DNA from: Nostoc sp. TCL240-02
Lineage (GTDB): Bacteria > Cyanobacteriota > Cyanobacteriia > Cyanobacteriales > Nostocaceae
DNA length: 64,000 nucleotides
Direction of reading: 5' to 3'
Assembly: GCF_013343235.1 (NCBI RefSeq)
Contig: NZ_CP040094.1
Coordinates: forward strand, 4,955,001 to 5,019,000
Both the position numbers and the translations under genes were made by a program. The notes below the pieces were generated by a model that worked only from the letters and a program-made list of their open reading frames with translations, searched no databases and had not been told where the DNA came from. Positions 56,750 through 64,000 of the stretch are shown here, one piece after another. How positions within the stretch are numbered: position 1 is the first letter of the stretch; each line of letters opens with the position of its first letter.

Positions 56750-58021
56750 ATGTTCCAGAATAAGAAACATCGCATTGCCCTAATTTCTGTTGATGGCGAC
56801 CCGGCGGTTGAAATTGGTCAAGAAGAAGCTGGGGGTCAAAATGTTTATGTGCGTCAAGTCGGTTATGCCTTAGCGCAGCAAGGTTGGCAAGTGGATATGT
56901 TCACTCGTCGTAGTAATCCCGAACAAGCTGCGATCGCTCAACATAGCCCAAACTGTCGTACTATTCGGTTAAAAGCTGGCCCAGCTGAGTTTATCGGGCG
57001 AGATAACTTGTTCCAGCATCTACCTGAATTCATCGAAGAATTCCAGCAATTTCAGCAGCGCCAAGGGTTTCATTACTCCTTAATTCATACCAACTACTGG
57101 TTATCATCTTGGGTGGGTATGGAATTGAAAAAGCAGCAACCCCTGATTCAGGTACATACTTACCACTCTTTAGGAGCCGTTAAATACAGAAGTATTGGTG
57201 ATGTTCCGGTAATTGCAGCCCAGCGATTAGCTGTAGAAAAAGCCTGCTTGGAAACTATAGACTGTGTAGTTGCAACCAGTCCGCAAGAACAGCAACACAT
57301 GCGGATACTCGTTTCCAGCAAGGGAAATATTGAAATGATTCCCTGTGGTACTGATACTGACAAATTTGGGGGAATTGAGCGAAGTGCAGCGCGGGAAAAC
57401 TTGGGAATTGCCCCAGATGCCAAAATGATTCTCTATGTTGGTCGCTTTGACCGCCGTAAAGGAATTGAAACCTTAGTCAGAGCCGTTGGCAAGTCTAGTT
57501 TAAGAGGTGAAGCTAACCTCCAGCTAGTAATTGGTGGTGGTAGCCGTCCTGGTCAGAGTGATGGCATAGAACGCGATCGCATTGCTAGCATCGTGACTGA
57601 ACTCGGATTAGAAAATTGTACAAGCTTTACCGATCGCCTAGATGAAACTGTCCTCCCTTTCTACTACGCCGCCGCCGATGTCTGCGTAGTCCCCAGCCAC
57701 TATGAACCTTTTGGTTTAGTTGCTATTGAGGCAATGGCTAGTAAGACTCCAGTCGTAGCTAGTGATGTTGGCGGGTTGCAGTTTACTGTTGTACCAAAAG
57801 TCACAGGATTACTTGCACCTCCTAAAGATGAAGTAGCTTTTGCTGCTGCTATAGACCGCATTCTTACCAACCCAGCTTGGCGAGACGAGTTAGGTGAAGC
57901 GGCAAGGCAACGGACAGAAATTGCTTTTAGTTGGTACAGTGTTGGATTCCGACTGACTCAGCTTTACACTCGTTTGTTGGCTCAAACTGCACCCAATACC
58001 CAACTCCGAATTGCAGCTTAA
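56750..58021 (+). CDS. glycosyltransferase family 4, sucrose-phosphate-synthase-like
   Basis: A 423-residue GT-B enzyme. The N terminus ALISVDGDPAVEIGQEEAGG followed by QNVYVRQVG closely resembles the minimal, roughly 420-residue sucrose-phosphate synthases of Anabaena, which lack the C-terminal phosphatase domain. The donor site has YVGRFDRRKGIETLV (about 225-239) and the nucleotide-sugar motif PSHYEPFGLVAIEAMASKTP (about 322-341). If correct, it makes sucrose-6-phosphate from UDP- or ADP-glucose and fructose-6-phosphate, a step to an osmolyte and to heterocyst carbon. Other GT4 activities are possible. It has a ydaO-type riboswitch upstream. Confidence 0.75.
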   Translation: MFQNKKHRIALISVDGDPAVEIGQEEAGGQNVYVRQVGYALAQQGWQVDMFTRRSNPEQAAIAQHSPNCRTIRLKAGPAEFIGRDNLFQHLPEFIEEFQQFQQRQGFHYSLIHTNYWLSSWVGMELKKQQPLIQVHTYHSLGAVKYRSIGDVPVIAAQRLAVEKACLETIDCVVATSPQEQQHMRILVSSKGNIEMIPCGTDTDKFGGIERSAARENLGIAPDAKMILYVGRFDRRKGIETLVRAVGKSSLRGEANLQLVIGGGSRPGQSDGIERDRIASIVTELGLENCTSFTDRLDETVLPFYYAAADVCVVPSHYEPFGLVAIEAMASKTPVVASDVGGLQFTVVPKVTGLLAPPKDEVAFAAAIDRILTNPAWRDELGEAARQRTEIAFSWYSVGFRLTQLYTRLLAQTAPNTQLRIAA

Positions 58022-58031
58022 TTTTTACAGC

Positions 58032-58078
58032 TTTGTGCGCGGAACTAATATCATCAGAGTGATTTTGCCGCGCACAAA
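58032..58078. terminator. hairpin after the glycosyltransferase gene
   Basis: TTTGTGCGCGG (58032-58042) and CCGCGCACAAA (58068-58078) are perfect inverted copies, 10 bases after the stop. There is no T-run. It may protect or end the transcript. Confidence 0.5.
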
Positions 58079-58125
58079 TAGCCAACGACAAACTACTCAA
58101 CTTAGTTAATTAGGAAGTCAGAATT

Positions 58126-58323
58126 ATGTTGCATATCGGGGATTATGCTTTGCATCAAAGAACAGGGCAAATTGGTCAAGTTTTCGGTTATGGACATCAG
58201 GTAATGGATGGAGTGTACATAACCACCCTCAAAGTCAGAGTGAGCAAGCATAAAGGAACTCGTCGTCAAAGTAGATTTCTCGAAGATGCTTACTCCAGAT
58301 GGATACTGGCAGAGGCAGAATAA
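58126..58323 (+). CDS. small basic conserved-type protein
   Basis: A 65-residue protein (starting MLHIGDYALHQRTGQIGQVFGYG) with a barrel-like opening GDYALHQRTGQIGQV, similar in style to small SH3-like or KOW-type domains. A basic stretch RVSKHKGTRRQSRFLEDAYSRW follows. A GGAAG site precedes the ATG. It may be a nucleic-acid-binding accessory protein. The family is not recognised. Confidence 0.6.
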   Translation: MLHIGDYALHQRTGQIGQVFGYGHQVMDGVYITTLKVRVSKHKGTRRQSRFLEDAYSRWILAEAE

Positions 58324-58359
58324 GGGACTTACAGCGACAGGGTAAGCGCACCTCAAATG

Positions 58360-58830
58360 CTATTGACGAGCGGATTTAAACACATCATCATGTTGAGATA
58401 AACAAGCAGCAAGAATAGTAAGCATATAATCATTATCCATTGCGGCTCGATTAAATTTTTGGCGATTACTACGTTGAAAAGATTGCTCTCAATTTAACGT
58501 GCGATGATGTCCTGTTTCCATCCGTTCGTCGTAGCTGACGATGATGTCCTCAAATCCTTGAGCTTGCTCAAACCAAGTTTTCACCTGCCCATAAAGTGTC
58601 GGATGGTTGGCTTTAAGTGCTAGGACGTAATCTGCCTTCGCATGATATGTTGCAGCGATCGCTGTTTGAGTACCCATTCTATCAATCGTAATGATGCATC
58701 CTGCTAAGTCAAGTAGCTCTAAGTGAACCGTAAGCTGATCAAAATGTGAACTAAAATTAGCGCGATCGCACTGCGGTAAATGGAGTTTTATGACATCTTG
58801 AGATGCAAAGATGTAAATAACTTTATCCTT
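58360..58830 (-). pseudogene. ISAs1-family transposase remnant
   Basis: Reading leftwards from about 58830: ASQDVIKLHLPQCD, then LLDLAGCIITIDRMGTQTAI and AKADYVLALKANHPTLYGQV, typical of the ISAs1 catalytic core, up to a stop at 58489. The C-terminal piece (FNRAAMDNDYMLTILAACLS, ending at 58360) is in another frame. The N-terminal half and an internal segment are missing and no inverted repeats are seen, so it cannot be active. Confidence 0.8.
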
Positions 58831-58878
58831 TTGAACATAGATATGTTAGACAATACGAGATAGTTGCACTACCAGGTT

Positions 58879-60231
58879 ATGCCCATAGATTTACGGGAAT
58901 TTTATCAGGCTAGCGATCCCAGCAGAACTCTATTTGTCAACAATAGCTCTGATGGCAAGTATTACATAGATTTTTCCTCAGTCCGAGGTGGCGATATTCT
59001 TGGCAAGTTGAAGCAGAAGATAACTTTTTTTAAGCCCAATGAACCCACCTGCACTTTATTTACTGGGCATATTGGTTGTGGAAAATCGACAGAACTATTA
59101 CGGTTACAGGCAGAACTGGAAAAATTAGGTTTCCATGTGGTTTATTTTGAGTCCAGTGACGATCTGGAAATGACCGATGTCGATATTGCTGATGTGCTGC
59201 TAGCGATCGCTCGGCGTGTGAGTCAAAGTCTCGATAAAATTATACTGGACTCACCAAACAAGTTTAATGAGTTGCTGCAAGGTGCTTGGAAGGTCTTAAA
59301 CTCCGAGGTGACGGGGGCAAAAGTTAAGGTTCCGGTGGTTGGTGATGTTGGTTTATCCACAGATAAAGAAAAGCTTTCTCTATCTGTGGGTATTGGTGAA
59401 ATCACCGCGAAGATGAAAAATGACCCGACGCTGCGAGAAAAACTCAATCAGTATTTAGCACCGCAAAAAACTAAACTGTTGGAAGCGATTAATCAAGAAT
59501 TATTGGAACCTGCGATCGCTAAACTCAAACAGCAGGGTAAAAATGGTCTGGTGGTAATTGTCGATAATCTTGACCGCATAGATAATCGTGTCAAACCTTG
59601 GGGTCGTCCGCAGCAAGAATATCTATTTGTCGATCAAGGTGAGTTTTTGACTAAGCTTAATTGTCATCTCATCTATACCATGCCGTTGTCCTTGAAGTTT
59701 TCCAATGATTATGGAATGCTGACCCAGCGTTTCCCAGAAGACCCCAAGGTGTTACCAATGGTACCTGTACAAAAGACTGATGGCAGCGTTCATTTACAGG
59801 GAATGGCACTCATGCAGCAGATGGTACTAGCAAGAGCTTTTCCTGACATCACACCAGAGGAGCGTTTAAATAGAATTACCGAGATTTTTGATAGTGCGGC
59901 TAGCCTAGAACGGTTATGTAAAATGAGCGGTGGTCATGTGCGGGACGTGCTGAGGCTGTTGAATACCTGGATTATGGAAGAAATGAGTCTTCCCTTAACC
60001 CGTGAAACTTTAGAGCAAGTTATTCGTTCTCGGCGGAATGAAATAATGTTACCGATTTCTGATGAAGAGTGGCAATTGTTACGTCATGTCAAAGAAAGGA
60101 AAAAGGTGAGTGATGATCACGGATATCAAAAACTGATCCGCAGTCGCTTTGTCTTTGAATACCGCGACGGTGGCGAGTCTTGGTTTGATGTTAATCCCGT
60201 CTTGGCTGAAGCCAGAGAATTAAGTTTGTAG
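58879..60231 (+). CDS. P-loop ATPase (AAA/ORC-like) paired with a STAND-WD40 gene
   Basis: A 450-residue ATPase. Walker A is TGHIGCGKSTELLRLQAEL (about 63-81), Walker B VVIVDNLDRI (about 224-233), with a sensor region YTMPLSLKF and sensor-2-like SGGHVRDVLRLLNTW (about 352-366). The C terminus reads as a winged helix (ISDEEWQLLRHVKERKKVSD, then RFVFEY). The layout resembles ORC/TniB-like ATPases that act as switches for a partner. ATG 58879 (MPIDLREFYQA) is preferred over TTG 58864. The stop codon lies in a long perfect hairpin before the next gene, with which it probably forms an operon. Confidence 0.75.
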   Translation: MPIDLREFYQASDPSRTLFVNNSSDGKYYIDFSSVRGGDILGKLKQKITFFKPNEPTCTLFTGHIGCGKSTELLRLQAELEKLGFHVVYFESSDDLEMTDVDIADVLLAIARRVSQSLDKIILDSPNKFNELLQGAWKVLNSEVTGAKVKVPVVGDVGLSTDKEKLSLSVGIGEITAKMKNDPTLREKLNQYLAPQKTKLLEAINQELLEPAIAKLKQQGKNGLVVIVDNLDRIDNRVKPWGRPQQEYLFVDQGEFLTKLNCHLIYTMPLSLKFSNDYGMLTQRFPEDPKVLPMVPVQKTDGSVHLQGMALMQQMVLARAFPDITPEERLNRITEIFDSAASLERLCKMSGGHVRDVLRLLNTWIMEEMSLPLTRETLEQVIRSRRNEIMLPISDEEWQLLRHVKERKKVSDDHGYQKLIRSRFVFEYRDGGESWFDVNPVLAEARELSL

Positions 60232-60287
60232 TAAGCACTTTAGTGCTTATTATTTCCTATCTTTGAAAGCACTAAAGTGCTTACTAC
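60228..60287. repeat. 60-bp perfect hairpin between the ATPase and STAND genes
   Basis: Two 21-base arms (60228-60248 and 60267-60287) are exact inverted copies, with an 18-base loop. Each arm itself contains the palindrome AGCACTWWAGTGCT. The ATPase stop codon (60229-60231) is inside the left arm. Confidence 0.9.
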
Positions 60288-60306
60288 GAACTAAACACAT
60301 AAGCTT

Positions 60307-63300
60307 ATGAGTTCACAGCAACCACCAGAAGATAACCATGTAAACAACGATCGCACTCTGAAACAATTAGCTTGGGCGATCGAGTCTTCCGTGGGACAGT
60401 TTAAGCTGATTTTGGCACGGTGTAATTATGCTAGCCTGCGCGATCGCTTAATCTCCAGATTGCAGGAAATTTGTCAAGTCGAAATTCGTGTCTTGGCGGT
60501 GCAGCACTCTAACAGGACTCTTTATACTGCGATTCAGGAAGAATTTGGCGAAGAAATGCCAGCCTGTGTGATGGTTGTGGGTTTGGAATCAGTGCAGAAT
60601 TTATCTGTGATGTTAACTTCTGCTAATCAGGTGCGGGAAGAGTTTCGCAAGAATTTTGCTTTTCCGTTAGTGTTGTGGATTGATGATGAAATCTATAAGC
60701 AACTAATACAGCTTGCGCCAGATTTGGAAAGTTGGGCAACTACGAGAAATTTTGAGATATCAACACAGGAATTAGTAGATTTTGTCACCCAAACGGCTAA
60801 TGATTGGTTTGGTAACAACTTAAAATTTAGCGTAGATATATATGTCAAGTTGGAAAATGAGTTAGAAGCGGCGCAAAGATATTTACTCAATAAGCCAGAT
60901 GTTTATAATTTAGAACTTCAAGCTAATTTAGAATCTTTATTAGGTTTTATCAAACAGATAAACAATCAAAAAGATTCGGCTTTAAGATATTATCACAAAG
61001 CTTGTAAGCTCTGGCAGCTAAATAATAATTTAGAACATCAGATAAAAATCCTCGGTGAAATCGGTTTTTGCTATTATCTCAAAGCTTTTAAACATCAATA
61101 TATAACTCATCCCGATTGGCAAGCGACTTGGCATTATGTTCAAGAATATATAAATTTTATTAGCCAGTTACGAACTCCAGATTTAATTGCTAATGCAGTA
61201 GTTAAATTCGGTGATATCTTGCGAGACTTGCAAAAGTGGGAAACTTTGCAGAGTCTTACAGAAAAAGCTTTAGTAATACATCAAACTAACAACCAGCTAA
61301 GGGAATTAGCCAAAGATTACGGTTTTTTAGCTGAGGTGGCTTTGGCTAAAAAAAACTGGGTTGAAGCAAATCAGCTTGTTCAGGAAGCATTGAAAGTTTT
61401 TGCTGCAATTCCCAATGTGGAATCAGCGAGTATATCAGGGGTTGTATCTGAGATTTCCGAAAGAGATTTTAAATCAAAAGATTTTAGTTTATATCAGTTT
61501 GTTTTAGGTCGTTCTCAATACCATTTAGGTCAAACTCAACAGGCAAATCTCAGCTTAGAAACTGCTAGAGATGTGGGTAATCCTCTAGAAGATGTCAGGC
61601 TTTACTTGGATATTCTGAGATTTTTGCAGCAGCTTTATTTTGAACGGAAAGAATATCTCAAAGCATACAAGATCAAACAGCAACAGCGTTCTATTGAACA
61701 GCAATTTGGTTTGCGGGCTTTTATTGGTGCGGGTAGGTTAGAAGCTACAAAGCAGGCATTTGTAGAGACATTGCGCTCAAACTCTCCTCAAGGAAACATT
61801 GCCCCGGAAATTGCTGCATCTGGTCGCTTATTGGATGTAGAACGTTTAATTGAACGCATGGGTCGCCCTGATTATAAGTTGATAGTAATTCATGGGCAAT
61901 CGGGTGTCGGCAAAAGTTCCCTGGTGAATGCAGGATTGGTGCCAGCTTTAAAGAATAAAGCGATCGGTATTCAAGATTATATGCCGGTGGTAATGCGGGT
62001 TTATACTAACTGGGCGGAAGAATTGGGGAGGCTTTTGGGGAGAGATGAGGGAGATAAGAGAGGTAAGGGAGATGAGAGAGAGTTAGAAGGTCAACTTTCA
62101 TCCTCAGAAGGTCAACGTCCACCCTCAGAAGGTCAACGTTCATCCTCAGAAGGTCAACGTTCATCCTCAGAAGGTCAACGTTCATCCTCAGAAGGTCAAC
62201 GTCCACCCTCAGAAGGTCAACGTTCATCCTCAGAAGGTCAACGTCCACCCTCAGAAGGTCAACGTCCACCCTCAGAAGGTCAACTTCCACCCTCAGAAGG
62301 TCAACTTCCACCCTCAGAACTCGGAACTCCGCAATATTTGATATCCAGACTGAAAGAAAACGAACAGTGCAACCTCCGCACAGTGCTAATTTTCGATCAA
62401 TTTGAGGAATTTTTCTTTGTTTACACCGAACCTGCACAAAGGAAGCAATTCTTTGAGTTTCTAGGAAAGTGTCTGAATGTTCTATCGGTAAAAGTTATCT
62501 TATCGCTGCGGGTAGATTACATCCATTACTTGCTGGAGTGCAATGATTTATCCAGTCTCAAGATTATTGGCAATGACATTCTCAGCAATAATGTGCTTTA
62601 CAAGTTGGGGAACTTCTCACCTGCTGATACCAAGTCAATTATTCAGCGTTTAACTGAACATACTAGTTTTCGCTTAGAAGATGCTTTAGTTGAACAACTC
62701 GTGCAAGATTTAGCCGATGGATTGGGTGAAGTGCGTCCTATTGAGTTGCAGGTTGTGGGGGCGCAACTGCAAACGGAGAATATTACAACTCTGGCAGAAT
62801 ATCGGCAGCGTGGCACTAAGGACGAATTGGTTAAGCGTTATTTGGATGAAGTTGTTAATGATTGCGGCGTAGAAAATCAGCAAGCAGCAGAAATATTACT
62901 GTATTTGCTCACCGATGAAAAAGGAACTCGCCCGTTAAAGACTCGCGCTGAGTTGGAACGCGATTTACTGCCGTACTTCTCGGAGATCCCCCCAACCCCC
63001 CTTAAAAAGGGGGGCTTTATTTTTTCTACCCCCTTTTTAAGGGGGTCAACCCAGGCGGGGGGATCGGAAGCCAGGGCGGAACAAGCTTCTGAAATCAGTA
63101 AATTAGATTTAGTGTTAAAGATTTTTGTCCAATCGGGCTTGGTGGTTTTGCTACCAGAGAACCCGGCTGACCGTTATCAACTTGTACACGACTACATCGC
63201 CGCCTTTATCCGCCAGCAACAGGAACCGAAGTTAAAGCAGGTGATGGCGGAACTGGAAAAAGAACGAAAAGAAAGAAAACTGAGTGACGCGAAACTGAAT

Positions 63301-64000
63301 AACTTTCTCAAACGCGCCCTTTTTGGTTCCGTCGCCGCAGGTTTAGTATTAGCTGGGTTGACAGGGTTATCATGGCGATCGGCAAATGAGGCAAATGAGC
63401 AAAAAAAAGTAGCTGATATTAATGAAATTAACGCTATTAATAATTCTTCAGAAGCGTTTTTGGCATCTGGACAACATCCAGATGCTTTAATAGCAGCCTT
63501 AAAAGCAAGTGAAAAACTCAAACGCACACCTTCGGCATTAAAAAGAAGCGATACCCGAATGCAAACTGTAGCAACTTTACGGCAAGCAGTTTACTTAAAG
63601 CCAAACGAGAAGAAAGAAAATCGTGCCATTGAAGTAAATACTTTAGAAGGTCATAGCGATACGGTCAGAAGCGTCGCCTACAGCCCCAATGGACAACAGT
63701 TAGCTTCTGCAAGTGATGATAACACGCTCAAAATCTGGGATGTCAGCAGTGGTCAACTCCTCAAAACCCTGACTGGTCATAGCGATGGGATCAAAAGCAT
63801 CGCCTACAGTCCCAATGGACAACAGTTAGCTTCTGCAAGTGGTGACAACACGATGAAAATCTGGGATGTCAGCAGTGGTCGACTCCTCAAAACCCTGACT
63901 GGTCATAGCGGTTGGGTCAATAGTGTCGTCTACAGCCCCAATGGACAACAGTTAGCTTCTGCTAGTGAGGACAAGACGATCAAAATCTGGGATGTCAGCA
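60307..64000 (+). CDS. large STAND (nSTAND1-type) NTPase with WD40 repeats, 3' end outside window
   Basis: The frame is open from ATG 60307 to the window edge (over 1,230 residues). Residues 1-190 form a domain I do not recognise, which I recall from other cyanobacterial TPR/WD40 proteins ([20 protein letters not shown] ... [15 protein letters not shown] ... LESWA). A TPR-like helical region follows (about 190-500). The NTPase has Walker [21 protein letters not shown] (about 528-547) and Walker [12 protein letters not shown] (about 693-703). Then come a winged-helix part, a membrane segment (about 1003-1022) and WD40 repeats from about 1112 (42 residues each; [20 protein letters not shown]). 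Two insertions are in frame: eleven heptads (594-670) and a MITE (893-919). The WD40 part probably senses a ligand. Confidence 0.85.
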   Translation, partial: MSSQQPPEDNHVNNDRTLKQLAWAIESSVGQFKLILARCNYASLRDRLISRLQEICQVEIRVLAVQHSNRTLYTAIQEEFGEEMPACVMVVGLESVQNLSVMLTSANQVREEFRKNFAFPLVLWIDDEIYKQLIQLAPDLESWATTRNFEISTQELVDFVTQTANDWFGNNLKFSVDIYVKLENELEAAQRYLLNKPDVYNLELQANLESLLGFIKQINNQKDSALRYYHKACKLWQLNNNLEHQIKILGEIGFCYYLKAFKHQYITHPDWQATWHYVQEYINFISQLRTPDLIANAVVKFGDILRDLQKWETLQSLTEKALVIHQTNNQLRELAKDYGFLAEVALAKKNWVEANQLVQEALKVFAAIPNVESASISGVVSEISERDFKSKDFSLYQFVLGRSQYHLGQTQQANLSLETARDVGNPLEDVRLYLDILRFLQQLYFERKEYLKAYKIKQQQRSIEQQFGLRAFIGAGRLEATKQAFVETLRSNSPQGNIAPEIAASGRLLDVERLIERMGRPDYKLIVIHGQSGVGKSSLVNAGLVPALKNKAIGIQDYMPVVMRVYTNWAEELGRLLGRDEGDKRGKGDERELEGQLSSSEGQRPPSEGQRSSSEGQRSSSEGQRSSSEGQRPPSEGQRSSSEGQRPPSEGQRPPSEGQLPPSEGQLPPSELGTPQYLISRLKENEQCNLRTVLIFDQFEEFFFVYTEPAQRKQFFEFLGKCLNVLSVKVILSLRVDYIHYLLECNDLSSLKIIGNDILSNNVLYKLGNFSPADTKSIIQRLTEHTSFRLEDALVEQLVQDLADGLGEVRPIELQVVGAQLQTENITTLAEYRQRGTKDELVKRYLDEVVNDCGVENQQAAEILLYLLTDEKGTRPLKTRAELERDLLPYFSEIPPTPLKKGGFIFSTPFLRGSTQAGGSEARAEQASEISKLDLVLKIFVQSGLVVLLPENPADRYQLVHDYIAAFIRQQQEPKLKQVMAELEKERKERKLSDAKLNNFLKRALFGSVAAGLVLAGLTGLSWRSANEANEQKKVADINEINAINNSSEAFLASGQHPDALIAALKASEKLKRTPSALKRSDTRMQTVATLRQAVYLKPNEKKENRAIEVNTLEGHSDTVRSVAYSPNGQQLASASDDNTLKIWDVSSGQLLKTLTGHSDGIKSIAYSPNGQQLASASGDNTMKIWDVSSGRLLKTLTGHSGWVNSVVYSPNGQQLASASEDKTIKIWDVS
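62086..62316 (+). repeat. eleven 21-bp units in the STAND-WD40 gene
   Basis: Exact 21-base units, each coding for EGQ(R/L)(S/P)(S/P)S, eleven copies. They lie between Walker A and Walker B and add 77 residues. The opposite strand is also open here (62006-62437), but that is a by-product of the repeat. Confidence 0.95.
62985..63065. repeat. 81-bp palindromic MITE inserted in frame
   Basis: The ends GATCCCCCC (62985-62993) and GGGGGGATC (63057-63065) are inverted. Inside, CCCCCTTAAAAAGGGGG and CCCCCTTTTTAAGGGGG also pair. This is a well-known kind of Nostoc repeat. Its length is a multiple of three with no stop in the used frame, so the STAND protein reads through it. Confidence 0.85.

Noticed and set aside
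62006..62437. 143-codon frame on the minus strand (LLRVDVD repeats)
   Set aside because: It is the reverse complement of the coding heptad repeat in the STAND gene. The plus frame continues with Walker A and Walker B motifs on both sides.
63192..63527. 111-codon minus-strand frame
   Set aside because: Shadow of the STAND-WD40 gene, covering its helix and membrane segment.

Overview
The window comes from a filamentous, heterocyst-type cyanobacterium close to Nostoc/Anabaena. The reasons are the many HIP1 octamers (GCGATCGC), a magnesium-protoporphyrin methyltransferase gene, cyanobacterial families (Ycf46 ATPase, DUF1350, DUF2808, three-subunit transhydrogenase) and Nostoc-style short tandem repeats in many intergenic gaps.

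Layout. 1-1320 is the 5' part of a 16S rRNA gene on the minus strand. Its promoter (1498-1526) lies just upstream of the divergent glyQ. Then come comEC (2953-5307), an orphan ribbon-helix-helix protein, and a complete IS1634-type insertion sequence with inverted repeats and a 6-bp target duplication (6613-8309). The cold-type RNA-binding protein and rpsU form a minus-strand pair (8714-9346). 9657-16580 holds tldD, a pentapeptide-repeat protein, an adenosine-deaminase-like protein, a cysteine-less rhodanese and mutL. Just after mutL is a solitary DNA end that resembles the left end of a CAST/Tn7-like element (16622-16706). 16993-19959 is the pntA-pntA2-pntB operon, read leftwards. 20722-24851 carries a DUF2808 protein and the conserved rpmH-rnpA-(PH domain)-yidC-jag-yceD cluster. 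25038-26998 is a decayed OLD-family nuclease gene. 27182-34023 holds a Ycf46 ATPase, two envelope proteins and sbcC.

34398-39177 is an accessory island: a small helical protein, a 21-bp minisatellite, and an NB-ARC/TPR STAND gene split by a one-base deletion, then two small genes, one with a probable homopolymer frameshift. 39329-53950 is mostly chromosomal housekeeping: chlM, DUF423, a nucleotidyltransferase and a glutamine amidotransferase with overlapping divergent starts, a PAS/Crp regulator followed by glpK, an MFS transporter, argC and a DUF1350 protein. 54292-58323 holds a phosphodiesterase-type enzyme and a sucrose-phosphate-synthase-like glycosyltransferase preceded by a ydaO-type (c-di-AMP) riboswitch. 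The window ends with an ISAs1 remnant, a P-loop ATPase and a very large STAND-WD40 protein that runs off the edge (60307-64000). That last gene is open to the window end and carries two internal repeat insertions.

The most interesting points are the riboswitch in front of an osmolyte-type gene, the solitary CAST-like end, the two STAND loci (each with a dedicated partner gene and 21-bp repeats), and the in-frame repeat insertions in the STAND-WD40 gene. All functional statements rest on reading motifs and family resemblance. No database search was run.
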